DNA of 41,571 nt from Zancudomyces culisetae (Eukaryota > Kickxellomycota > Harpellomycetes > Harpellales > Legeriomycetaceae), in the NCBI GenBank assembly GCA_001969505.1, contig LSSK01001112.1, positions 1 through 41,571 on the forward strand, in the 5' to 3' direction. The notes beneath the pieces were generated by a model. It did not search any database. It was not told where the DNA came from and saw only the letters and a list, made by a program, of their open reading frames with translations. How positions within the stretch are numbered: the stretch's first letter is position 1; each line of letters opens with the position of its first letter. This document shows, one piece after another, positions 11,001-19,980 of the stretch. A program made the translations under genes and the position numbers.

Positions 11001-11631
11001 GAAGGACAAAAAATCATTAGATGGTATACTTGAAAGCCTGACTACCATTAATAATTCTAAGAATTTATGCAATAGCGGATTTTCTGATACTATAGCTATT
11101 TGTAAAAAGGAAGATGTAACCAACAAGCTAAATAAAGAGGTGGATGGTGTCAAACATGGATTGGAGGCAGGAATTAGCGCTCTTTTTTCTATTTTTAAGG
11201 AGAGACATGAAGGTGATTTTACCCAAATGAGTGAATTGCAAACTAATGTTATAAATATTGACACAGGGGTTAACGATATCAAGAACCGTGCAAAGGCTAC
11301 TGAGAATATGCTGACACAAGTTATTAGTGACATTGAAAATGTTAGAAATCAAGTAGGATGCTCCACTTTATCAACCTGTTTGAATGAGAATATGGCTGGT
11401 CTTTTTGACTCTAAGTTATCCACCTGCTCCATTGATGCAAAAACCAAGTTAACACTGACTGGGATTCTAGATAAGGTGACAGAAATAGATCGAAATATAA
11501 GTATATATGCCGTTCCAAAGTACCCCATAATGGCTGCCCTCAACTCGGCACCACGAGATGTCATATTGATATTTTACAACATTTTTCCTATTTTGGTATT
11601 TTGTTTTATCAGTGCTTTGAGTCTTTTGTAA
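8082..11631 (+). CDS. Secreted or surface coiled-coil protein with twin CX3C cap and hydrophobic C-terminus
   Basis: Exons 8082-8304 and 8447-11631 (donor CCG/GTAAGC, branch GCTAAC, acceptor TAGTAG), about 1135 residues. Residues 1-22 form a signal peptide. Residues 33-50 hold CKRKC-x8-CFEEC, a CX3C-X8-CX3C pattern like an alpha-helical hairpin. The next ~900 residues are charged heptad-like coiled coil with short recurring blocks: SICKTQHGELQ, ISKGDTCEAK, VEGERDNCKKEVVKA, KNKLSTEQKKNED. Cysteines recur at fixed points of each block. Two copies of a 63-residue unit are identical at DNA level. A second Cys-spaced region follows (residues ~700-1000: LCKNENS, CNTNVETLKEQC). The last ~25 residues (VILIFYNIFPILVFCFISAL) after a small-residue stretch look like a GPI-attachment signal or a membrane anchor. 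I recognise no family; adhesin, holdfast or surface-filament protein are guesses. Confidence 0.85.
8444..8449 (+). other. Tandem TAGTAG splice acceptor (NAGNAG type)
   Basis: Both AGs (ending 8443 and 8446) are in frame for the coiled-coil gene, so splicing may produce products differing by one residue (GE versus VGE). Confidence 0.6.
9541..9955 (+). repeat. Exact 189-bp tandem duplication inside the coiled-coil gene
   Basis: Unit 9541-9729 is repeated without a visible mismatch at 9730-9918, and a third start matches for about 37 nt (9919-9955) before diverging. 189 bp encodes 63 residues, so frame is kept. Degenerate copies begin near 9120 and around 9310. This implies recent duplication or gene conversion. 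Confidence 0.92.
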
Positions 11632-11880
11632 AAATGTACATACCTATGGATTTTTGCTTTTATGTAGCATATCCACGGAAAATCTCGTATTTTCCAACAT
11701 TTTCGACAAACATGGTAAGCATATCATGGGATCCCGTTTAGAGGCTGATAAAATATTATATGCAAAGTTTCTTGGGTCGGATAAAACACCTCCATAGTTG
11801 TCTTTGAGAGCCGTCATGCATACATAATTGATTGATCCTTAGTATACTCTGTAGACGCTTTGGCGTTAGTAAAATCATCT

Positions 11881-11900
11881 CTTGGTACTGTGGTACCAAG
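11881..11900. other. Inverted repeat, possible hairpin
   Basis: CTTGGTAC-TGTG-GTACCAAG: perfect 8-bp arms around a 4-nt loop, about 250 bp after the coiled-coil gene stop. Could be a 3' UTR structure or chance. Confidence 0.5.
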
Positions 11901-12190
11901 GATCTTGACCTTTAGCACCAGGAGCAAAAAATGTGTTTGAGTCATAGTATACCCTCACCCTTCTCTGTCAGATAAACCAGTGATTAGCTCATAACACACC
12001 CAGATTTCTGTTACTACATGAGTTTTCAAGTCACGGGTTATTTGCCCCAATACTTTTTTCCAAAAAACGAATATTGGATTTAACGAGCTTTTTTCAGGAT
12101 TAAAAGCCACTCTGGTTTCCTATATACATAAATATAACCGGTGTAAGATATCAGCCAAAAAATGTGAATAAAAGATCGACCACAGGTTTA

Positions 12191-12216
12191 AACACCAACA
12201 CCAACACCAACACCAA
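12191..12216. repeat. (ACACCA)n short tandem repeat
   Basis: About four copies of ACACCA in non-coding sequence. Confidence 0.8.
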
Positions 12217-12786
12217 TATCTAATAACTAATAACCCTGTATTACTTTTACTTTCATTAAAAAGCCACTTTCAAATATTAGCACAAAATTGTACCAGTCAA
12301 AGTTCGAGATATTGAACTCAACCTATAGCAGGTAGAGAAAAGTTGGTTATGCAAACAAGTTTAATGCTTGGAGTGGCAATGAAACCAAGAACGGGGAGAG
12401 ACGAGTGTATAGAGCATAAGAAAAGTAAATGGTGGTTGTTGGTATGTTGTCGCCTAGCTGATCGAAAAGTAATTGTTTCTTGAAAGCTATTTGCGCATTT
12501 TACAGGGCTAATGAGGATTGGCGGAGATGAAAGCGTCTGTGCTAGTGGAATTGAAGATTGTAAACAAAAGATGATTAACAAGCAAAACGAGGCGGGGAGT
12601 AGTGAAGGGGATACGATGACTCGATCATGTTGAATACACATGATTCCTGTCAAATTTGTATTGTTCTCCACAATCCTGTCTTTTTTCTCCTCCTCTCTCT
12701 CTTTTCTTTGAAGTCACAAGGTCCTTATCTTTCCGTTTTTTTTTCTGGGCTATTCATTATTCTTTGTTCCTGCTCTTCTCTCGGTC

Positions 12787-12955
12787 TCATAAAAATAAGC
12801 CCTGGGGTTTTTTCTCCTGGCACATAAACAGGTGTTGCAGAATAATGGAAAAGATAGCTCCGCCAATAAAAACGTTGACGGCTTCGGCTAAGCAAATAAA
12901 TTAAAGTTTCTAGCCATTTCATTTTCTTTTTACTGCCTCGAACTATTCTAGTCAT
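12787..12955 (-). CDS. Candidate 40-residue single-pass membrane microprotein
   Basis: Two small exons, 12955-12934 and 12887-12787, with a 46-nt intron (GTAAAA...TTTGCTTAG) join in phase. The product starts MTRIVRGTEAVNVFIGG, has one hydrophobic helix (VNVFIGGAIFSIILQHLF, residues 11-28), then MCQEKKPQGLFL. A short basic N-terminus, one helix and a charged tail fit small mitochondrial-inner-membrane or ER proteins, but I recognise no family. The donor is weak, and the unspliced frame is also open, so this may be chance. It lies alone in a gene-poor stretch. Confidence 0.35.
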
Positions 12956-13932
12956 TAAATATTAATTTAAATGCGAAAAAATAGAACAATAAAATGCCCA
13001 AGGCTAAATAAAAGAACGGAATACACATTATTTTTTTTTGGCCTCGTGTTTATTACATTTGTGCTAGGAACAAAGATAGGAAAAGAGAAAACCAATGGAT
13101 GAGGTTCTGCTATTTCATATATTTACAAACACTTGACTCTTTTTAAACCGCTAGAACCTACAAAAATAAAACCATAGGGTAAATAAATACAAGGTACTTG
13201 TAAGACAATTATAAACAAATATTTTCCCTTTACTCTTGTCAATTAAATAAAGTAGGAGAAAACATACCAAAACAAAAAACATCCTTTATTGTATTGTAGG
13301 TCGATTCACAAGCATTGTACTGAACTAGTATTTATAACATACACCGGAGAGGTTGTTTAAATATAACGAAATATAAAATTCTGCTTTACGCAAAAAGGTA
13401 TATACATACCCAGTTTTGAAAAATATACACAAAGGCAGTGTAAAAGAAAAAAAACAAGAAGCAAAAAGGAGATAAAAACGAAACGAGATAAACCATAACA
13501 CCAACAGACACTTGGATTATAAACGGAAAAGAGTGTATTAATAATTGTATAAAATCCAGCTATATATCGGTTTTTGTTGGTTTAAAGGTAGGGAAAATAG
13601 AAATAAAACAGCACGCAATAAGAGCAGCGTGATATATTTACTTTAGCAATAAGCGACGATAACAGTTTATGCTATCTATTGTGTGTTTTTTAAAAAAAAG
13701 AAAATTAAAGAAAAGAAAAGCAAAAAGAGGTTGTAGCTCCTCTCTTTAGGGATGTAAACGCATATATATCTAATAGTATATTCAGTGGATATTAATGATG
13801 CACACATTAATGAGTTACAACTTAGCTAATAACGTATTATTGCTATCTTGTAGATATAATCAAAATCAACAAACTAAAACAACAATCAAGAGGTATATAT
13901 TGGAAGAAAATAAACGATATTAAAAAGAAAAT
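12956..13932. other. Intergenic: synaptobrevin upstream region
   Basis: AT-rich with many poly-A/T tracts; no frame or RNA gene supported. It probably contains the promoter and 5' UTR of the synaptobrevin gene. Confidence 0.5.
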
Positions 13933-14509
13933 ATGTCTACCACACCTTCAGCAAAGGGAAAAAATAAAGCCACGGCTATCCAAAGCCAGGTGGATGAGGT
14001 GACAGAGATTATGCAGCAAAATATAAGCAAGGTTCTTCAACGAGGTGAAGGTCTTGACTCGCTACAAACCAAGACAGGTAAGCACATCAGTCTTGATTTT
14101 ACTGTTATTACCACTGTTTGTTGCTAAATTATCTATCCAAACTCAATATCGTTGAAATAACAATAACTGAAAATACCAAAAAAAAATAAAAACTCAAATA
14201 AAACGTATATACCTTTAAAATAGAGGAAATGTCTGCAAGTGCACAAGCTTTCCAGAGAAAGGCAAAAAGTACAAGGAGAAAACTATGGTGGAGAAACTTA
14301 AAATACACAATTCTTGTACTAGTTGTTATTATAGTTGTGCTCTTGATAATTCTGGGTAAGTAGAGAATAAGTGTTAATTAGTTTATTTCATACAAAACAA
14401 AACCAGTATGGTAAAACGTGTTAAGGAAAAAAGAGTAGAAAAAATAGGAATACTAATGTATCTATATTTGTGTGTACTTTATATAGGCCCTGTACTAAAA
14501 AAACTATAA
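13933..14509 (+). CDS. SNC1: Synaptobrevin / Snc-type v-SNARE
   Basis: Three exons: 13933-14077, 14224-14355 and 14487-14509; introns start GTAAGC and GTAAGT and end AATAG and TATAG, and all phases agree. The 99-residue product matches the usual length. The R-SNARE motif runs from about residue 16 ([20 protein letters not shown]) with the zero-layer arginine at R37 (VLQRGEG), then [20 protein letters not shown], the juxtamembrane [10 protein letters not shown] and a C-terminal anchor of mostly V, I and L ending GPVLKKL. It drives fusion of post-Golgi and endocytic vesicles with the plasma membrane, with Sso/Sec9-type partners, and supports tip growth. The C-terminal exon adds only seven residues. 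Confidence 0.94.
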
Positions 14510-15039
14510 AAATCGAGTTTTTTTATTTGTTGATAATTTAATTGCCTATTCTTAACAGAAACGAATCATATATGCATGTCTGCTCTTCTTTTTTGTATCA
14601 AAAAAAAAGATGACAAAAGAGAAAAAAGAGTATGTATATGATAATAGACGCACATGATAAACGGCATCACAAAGTGTAATAGAACAACTATAATCTTGTA
14701 TCTCATTGGAAACCCTCAACAACATTGATACCTCCGCCCCTTCTCTCTACCACATATATTCTTTATTTTATCGTTCTTAACCTTCTTTTCTTCGCCTTTG
14801 GTTTTTTTTTTGTACATAGTCTTTGGTTTTTTTATTTTTTTTTTATCCAGCATAACAATGTTGTAAAAAAAAGCAACCAAGATATCCTAATAGTGAAAAA
14901 AAAAAGATTTATGGTTTTTTATATTAATGAATGAGTATAAAAAAGGCTTGCTATAAGAAGCGAGAAAGATATTCATTGAATCCAAAAAGTAACCTACCAA
15001 ACCTCCTCCACTCCAACATGAATAGGATGGAAAAATGAT
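14510..15039. other. Intergenic, convergent 3' flanks
   Basis: T- and A-rich sequence between the synaptobrevin stop and the 3' end of the minus-strand gene. No coding or RNA signal found. Confidence 0.5.
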
Positions 15040-16692
15040 TTATTTAAACACACTCAGGGATAACTCTGCAATTTCAGTGCAGAAAAGAACAATGTTACTA
15101 GCTGTCTCTTTCTTAAATAAAATCCAAGATCGAAAAACCTCAATTGTACACCTGTGGCTAATAAGTTCTTGCTCGGTTAATAAATGTACATGGCTACAAT
15201 CTGTTGGGTTAAAAATCAAAAGATGGATTGCAATAGCAGCAGCTCTTAGATATGCGTTTTCAATACTGGTAAGTTTGCTAGTACCACTATTTTGTTTCCA
15301 ATAATAAGAAAACTTTTGGGTTTGGGTTTGGGTTTGGGTTTGAGTTTGAGTTTGAGTTTGAGTTTGGGAAAGCTCGTTGATCTGGCCCTCCTCGAAATCC
15401 TTTAGATCTCTTAGTAGGTTTTGCACAAGCGTAGTTAGTATTAGCTTTATCATAATATTTAACTCGGTGTTTGATTCAGCTAGTTTTAACAGAAATTGGA
15501 TTGTTGTCATAGAAAGTTCCCTGTTCGCACCCACTACTTTTAATTCAAGCATAATTATTCTACCATTACCACCATCACTACAGAAAAAATATAAACTATA
15601 AACTATAAACTATAAAATATAAACTATAAAACAATATAATAATAACTTGTGGGTTTATTTACCTGCATTAAAGTCATTTACACCCATTAGTTCATTAAAC
15701 TTCTTGTCTATTTTAAAATATGCTTACAACTTTAAACGATGGCAATATAAATAAATAGAAAAGATAATACTTTTCGATTTGCATTGAGGAAATAGGGGGA
15801 GGGGGATAATACCATGATATAATCAATTATTACATATAAAGACTGCTGTGGTATCTATAGATAATGTTACGAGTTTCTCAAACACCTCATGAAATTGGTA
15901 TACACAAATCCGCTTATCCTCTATTTCATTTATACGATTGTAATTCCTAATTAACAAGATATCGACATTTGCTTTTAACTGTAATAATACACATGTTAAA
16001 TAATATTACGTGTTGAAAAAATGCTGTCAGCTATTTCCCCGATATTATGAAAGACCTCTTTTCTAACAGTAGCCTCAGTAGTGTTACAGAGTTGGATTTC
16101 TGACACGATTTTTTCTAGCATAATTTCCATTAACTGGGGTTTTCCTAGTTTATTTTGTATTTTCACCACCACAACCACAACCACAACCACAACCACCACC
16201 CCATTATTTATTATTAGCAGTTGATGATAAATGTAATTAAAAGGCGAGTTTTTGATTATATTTGAGGTTTTACGTTTTGTAGATATTCTTCCTGTCAATC
16301 CTTTGATAACCTTAGATGCTAAAGCTATAATAATGATAAAAATACATATAAACTATTAATGTTTATTACATCTGTTGGTGATGAATACAAGATAGAAAAA
16401 AAAGGTGAAAAGATCGTTGAAAAATATCCCAGTACAAAGCAAAGCAAAACAAAACAAAACAAAACAAATCGAATTCAAGCTAAAACTCACATTGAATACT
16501 GCAAAGTCGTGATCTTTTTGCCCTTATAATAGCCACTGCCTACAATCCAAAATATTAAATATCATCAGATACTCTCCAATCTCTACTTTAGTGAAAATTT
16601 ATGTATATGCACTAGGTATTCAAAAATAATAATATTCTCAACTTTACCAGAGCTAGTTCTAGATCATTGTTGTTTTCGTTCAGATTTCTCAT
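15040..16692 (-). CDS. Six-exon protein, possibly Mei4/Rec24-like meiotic recombination factor
   Basis: Rebuilt exons: 16692-16648, 16539-16491, 16324-16010, 15971-15834, 15722-15663 and 15602-15040; all phases agree, giving 389 residues. The N-terminus reads MRNLNENNNDLELALAVAII then RAKRSRLCSIQSLASKVIKG. The LALAxAII-[RH]-[SA]-K block resembles the conserved N-terminal motif of MEI4, which acts with Rec114 in meiotic DNA break formation, and the length is close to animal MEI4. The rest is helical (LLIRNYNRINEIEDKRICVY, IENAYLRAAAIAIHLLIFNP), without other motifs I know. Two coding hexamer repeats give poly-Val (~12) and (TQ)8. Several introns end in AAG or lie in repeats, so exon 4 to 6 borders are uncertain. 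The identification is tentative. Confidence 0.5.
15315..15368. repeat. (TTTGGG/TTTGAG)n hexamer repeat in coding sequence
   Basis: Nine units; on the minus strand it encodes alternating Thr-Gln in the last exon of the possible Mei4-like gene. It is not a canonical telomere repeat. Confidence 0.9.
15595..15630. repeat. (ACTATAA)n heptamer repeat at an intron end
   Basis: Several ACTATAA units at the exon 5/6 junction of the minus-strand gene. Each unit supplies a TATAG acceptor on that strand, so the exact acceptor is ambiguous; 15602 is the one that keeps frame. Confidence 0.75.
16164..16202. repeat. (ACAACC)n hexamer repeat in coding sequence
   Basis: About five CAACCA-type units; encodes a run of valines on the minus strand (exon 3 of the possible Mei4-like gene). 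Confidence 0.88.
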
Positions 16693-17205
16693 TATCAATT
16701 TATTCTTTGTATTTAATAGCATAATACTGTATTATTTTTCATACATACATATACACATACATACATATATATATATATTGTTTTTTTTGAATGATGAAAT
16801 ATAAATCGATGTCACTTTGTGTATTTTCATTTTGAACATTTACACTATTTATACGATTTGACATGATCAAAAAAAACTATAAAAATGGCGAGCATTGTTC
16901 AAAAAGGACAATGGTGTCATTATTCATGTCATCATTGATCATTGATCATTTATTTATATTTTTTTTCTGATTTGATCCAACAAAGAGAAATAAAAGACTG
17001 GGGGTGCGGGGAAGTGGGGGATATCCACATTTATTGCATCCAAATGGGGAGGAGTAAACTCGCAAACATAAATGCAATAAATAAATACATATGTATATTT
17101 CAAATAGACTCTATTGGATTTATGGTCCCTAACAGTAGCAATATCAAAATCAATAAACAAAAAAAAAAAGACTAGTTCAATGTAAATGGGTAAATATGTC
17201 TAATT
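16693..17205. other. Intergenic, AT-rich
   Basis: Contains a CATA/TA microsatellite at about 16741-16780. It forms the 5' flank of the possible Mei4-like gene and the 3' flank of the chitin synthase activator. No gene supported. Confidence 0.5.
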
Positions 17206-19980
17206 TTACATAATAGAGCAATTGCCACCTTCAATACCCCCATCAGGTTTACGTGTTAGGCGTTCACGACGTTCAGTAAGTCCAAACCTTTTGAGTTGAG
17301 CAACCCGCTCCCTAGACGGCAAGTGACCCTTCTCAGCTGCGCGACTATACCACTTGATGGCTTCAAAGCTATCGGGAGCGTCAACACCGATTCCAAACTC
17401 ATAACAATAACCAACTGCATATATTGCGCGCAAATAGCCGCGGTTTGCAGCACGTCGCGCCCAAAGGTACGCCTCGATGTCGTCTTGCGGCAGGTAGGGT
17501 TCAGCGCCAGTGAGATACCATCCGGCAAGGGCAAGCTCAGACTCGGGATCATGGTGTTCGGAGGCACGGGTATACCATCCAATGGATTTTTGGGGATCGA
17601 CAGTACAGTTCAATTCGCCATACTCATAAGCGATAGCAAGTCTACGCATGGATTTTACAAAACCCATACGAGCAGACTTGATATAAAGCTCCTTTGCATA
17701 GCCCAGATCGTTGATGAGGCCAGGTAGCTCGCGAGACTCGTGAATAAGAGCCAACTCATAAATGGCCTGAGGAGTGTTTTCGTCACTCTTTTCGGCGGAA
17801 CGCTTTAGCCAAGTTACAGCCTCCTTTGGTTGTGGCGACTGTCCCAACAACCCATCGAGCAGAATCATGCCCATTTTGAACATGGCACGCACATGGCCCA
17901 AAGAAGCAGCCTTGCGATAATACATGACAGCATGTGTATTCTCAGCCTTAACACCGACGCCCAGCTCATAGCAAACCGCAACACGGTAGAGAGCTTCGGA
18001 GTGCTGTAATTTCGAAGCGGCCATGTACAGAGTAAAGGCTTTTGTGGGGTTCTTTGGAAGATATTTTCCAGTTGAATACAAAGTAGCCAAAAAGAACTGA
18101 AACTCGGCGGTATACACAGACTTGGACTTACCGATTCGTGATTTGGCCAGCTCCTTGAGAATTTTGAGAGCTTCATTTCTGACCATTTGGATCTCACCAA
18201 TGGCCTTGTTTTGGTCTGCAGCTCGAGACACAACTTTTTCGGGGTTTTCCAGTAGATACCGTGCAATTTCGAATCTGGAAACCGAGTCAACTTTCTTGTC
18301 CTTGAGGTTTTTCAGCATCTCCTCGACGGCCAGCGGGTTGATCGCAACACTGATGTTTTTAAAGGCTAGATTTGTGTGCTGATTTTCTAGTTCGGAAATC
18401 ATCTCCCTTTTGCTGAACGGCCCAGAGCCATAGTGATCTCTCGACTCGTAGCTATTCCTACTATCCGCTGGTCCACTGAGGTCGATAGAATGCTCGCCAT
18501 CAAACCCTGCCTCTCCGGATGTAGACTGGTAGCCGTGAGAATATGTCGAATCTTGAGTAGCTCCACTGCTGCTAGCTCCACTTACTGAAGCGGCAATGGA
18601 TGCCGGTGCTGAGGGGCGCAGTGAATATGATGCCGAACTAGGTTGGTTGTCTGTGTACACATTAGATGTAGTGTAGGTCTCGCTTGGTTTAGGTTCGGTA
18701 GCAAACTCTGTTACGCTAGGAACAATACCACTGCTTCTTTGATTGGCTGCAATGTTGGTCTGTCTCTGAACTTTCTTTGGTTTATTTCCAATCAACATAC
18801 CAAGCGGCATGTCGTCGAATCCTTCCAAGGGACCTGACGTTGCTGTATCTGAGCTACTGCCTCTCCTTGGCACCACTTCCTGTATATAGGTCTGTGATCC
18901 CTGCTGCTCGCTATCACTACCTGATCCCTGCCTGTTGTTGTAGCTTTGGTTGGTTCCCAATTCCTCCTGACCATTTCGCTGCAGTATATGCGTGGTACTA
19001 GCATCATCGAAGCCTTCATTAAAGTATGTTGGACTGGGTTGGGTGTATGCGTTCTCTTTTAAAAATTGTTCTGTCCTGCTCGGCTTCTTCTTAGTGTATC
19101 CTCCCTCTAACTCCGGTGTATTCTCATCAAATCCTTCGGTGTAGTGGATTGTATTCACCTGACGCAGCTCACTACCTTTATTCTTCTCAACTCCTTCATT
19201 GTGGCTCTTTCCACTAGATCGTGACGGTACATCGGTTTGGTCTTTGGTTTTTTCATGTGGCGTTACAACTGGAGTCATATCAAATCCTTCATTAACATCT
19301 ACTCCTGTTTTACCAACTTTATCACTTTCGTGCAACCCTGTTTGTCTAATCATACCGCTAAACCCATCATCATATCCCATAGCTTTGGTATCAAATTGTC
19401 CTCCACGCTGCTTGTCCATCATGCTCACTGCCTCGCACTGAACTTGTTTTATATCTCTCGGGCCATACATTTTCTTTTCTTTGGAAAACCCGTCAAATCC
19501 GTCAAACCCGTCAAACCCGTCAAACCCCTCATCGATGCCGCGTTGTACCTTTTTTTCAGAACGTTTTCTTGGGACGGGAAGTGGTTTTCTATACGGCACA
19601 GTTTGATACTTTACAAATCCGCCCTGAGAGGAATCGAACCCCATATCACCTTCACCTTCGCCTTCATCGTCACATTCAGAACCAACATCAGCACCAATGT
19701 CGTTGTTCTTATTCGTACTTTTCCATGTAGTACTCCCTTCGGTCTCGCTACCTGAAGAGTCTGCATTTTGAGTTCTCCTTTTGATTGGGATAGGCGGTAG
19801 AGATTTCCGTTCTCCCGTACTTTCTTGCGATCTATCCTTGCCAACCTCTTGCATATTGTTCGAAATGAACTGTTTCCCTCCTAACCTACTACTTTTCAGG
19901 TAGGTCGGCATAGTATTATCAGTAATTACATTATCAAAACCCTCCTCCACACCTCCCTGCCTTATAAATCTACCTTCCAT
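17206..19980 (-). CDS. SKT5: Skt5/Chs4-type chitin synthase III activator, Sel1 repeats and CaaX tail
   Basis: Single-exon 924-residue protein. Residues ~580-890 hold at least seven Sel1-type repeats (AFTLYMAASKLQHSEALYRV, then AVCYELGVGVKAENTHAVMY, AIYAVGYCYEFGIGVDAPDS, AIKWYSRAAEKGHLPSRERV). The C-terminus NCSIM is a CaaX farnesylation signal, as in yeast Chs4. Family role: recruits and activates chitin synthase III at the plasma membrane of bud neck, septum or tip. The long N-terminus is disordered, with proline motifs LPPIPIKRR and PLPVPRKR (SH3-ligand-like) and at least eight copies of a [DE]GFD motif, including DEGFDGFDGFDGFDGF. The start ATG gives MEGRFIRQGGVEEGFD, already containing the motif, which supports that start. 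Longer than yeast Skt5 (about 700) because of this N-terminal region. Confidence 0.95.
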   Translation of the reverse strand: MEGRFIRQGGVEEGFDNVITDNTMPTYLKSSRLGGKQFISNNMQEVGKDRSQESTGERKSLPPIPIKRRTQNADSSGSETEGSTTWKSTNKNNDIGADVGSECDDEGEGEGDMGFDSSQGGFVKYQTVPYRKPLPVPRKRSEKKVQRGIDEGFDGFDGFDGFDGFSKEKKMYGPRDIKQVQCEAVSMMDKQRGGQFDTKAMGYDDGFSGMIRQTGLHESDKVGKTGVDVNEGFDMTPVVTPHEKTKDQTDVPSRSSGKSHNEGVEKNKGSELRQVNTIHYTEGFDENTPELEGGYTKKKPSRTEQFLKENAYTQPSPTYFNEGFDDASTTHILQRNGQEELGTNQSYNNRQGSGSDSEQQGSQTYIQEVVPRRGSSSDTATSGPLEGFDDMPLGMLIGNKPKKVQRQTNIAANQRSSGIVPSVTEFATEPKPSETYTTSNVYTDNQPSSASYSLRPSAPASIAASVSGASSSGATQDSTYSHGYQSTSGEAGFDGEHSIDLSGPADSRNSYESRDHYGSGPFSKREMISELENQHTNLAFKNISVAINPLAVEEMLKNLKDKKVDSVSRFEIARYLLENPEKVVSRAADQNKAIGEIQMVRNEALKILKELAKSRIGKSKSVYTAEFQFFLATLYSTGKYLPKNPTKAFTLYMAASKLQHSEALYRVAVCYELGVGVKAENTHAVMYYRKAASLGHVRAMFKMGMILLDGLLGQSPQPKEAVTWLKRSAEKSDENTPQAIYELALIHESRELPGLINDLGYAKELYIKSARMGFVKSMRRLAIAYEYGELNCTVDPQKSIGWYTRASEHHDPESELALAGWYLTGAEPYLPQDDIEAYLWARRAANRGYLRAIYAVGYCYEFGIGVDAPDSFEAIKWYSRAAEKGHLPSRERVAQLKRFGLTERRERLTRKPDGGIEGGNCSIM
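19488..19530. repeat. 9-bp tandem repeat coding for GFD
   Basis: Four to five near-perfect copies of GTCAAACCC (CCGTCAAAC phase); encodes the GFDGFDGFDGF run in the Skt5-like protein. Confidence 0.9.

Larger units (their letters stand above)
11632..12786. other. Intergenic, no supported gene
   Basis: Holds the 3' side of the coiled-coil gene, a hairpin at 11881-11900 and a CACCAA repeat. A purine-rich stretch at 12330-12630 contains a donor-like GTATGT (after 12441) and an acceptor-like TTTTACAG, but the joined frames give only 32- or 46-residue peptides, so I do not call a gene. Confidence 0.4.

Noticed and set aside
10503-11333. 276-residue minus-strand frame
   Set aside because: Antisense of the coiled-coil gene, with no start context or domain.
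12318-12671. 117-residue minus-strand frame
   Set aside because: No domain, and its antisense shows equally plausible short exons; not enough support for either.
15315-15368. Interstitial telomere repeat
   Set aside because: TTTGGG/TTTGAG lies in a coding frame as (TQ)n, and is not the TTAGGG type usual in fungi.
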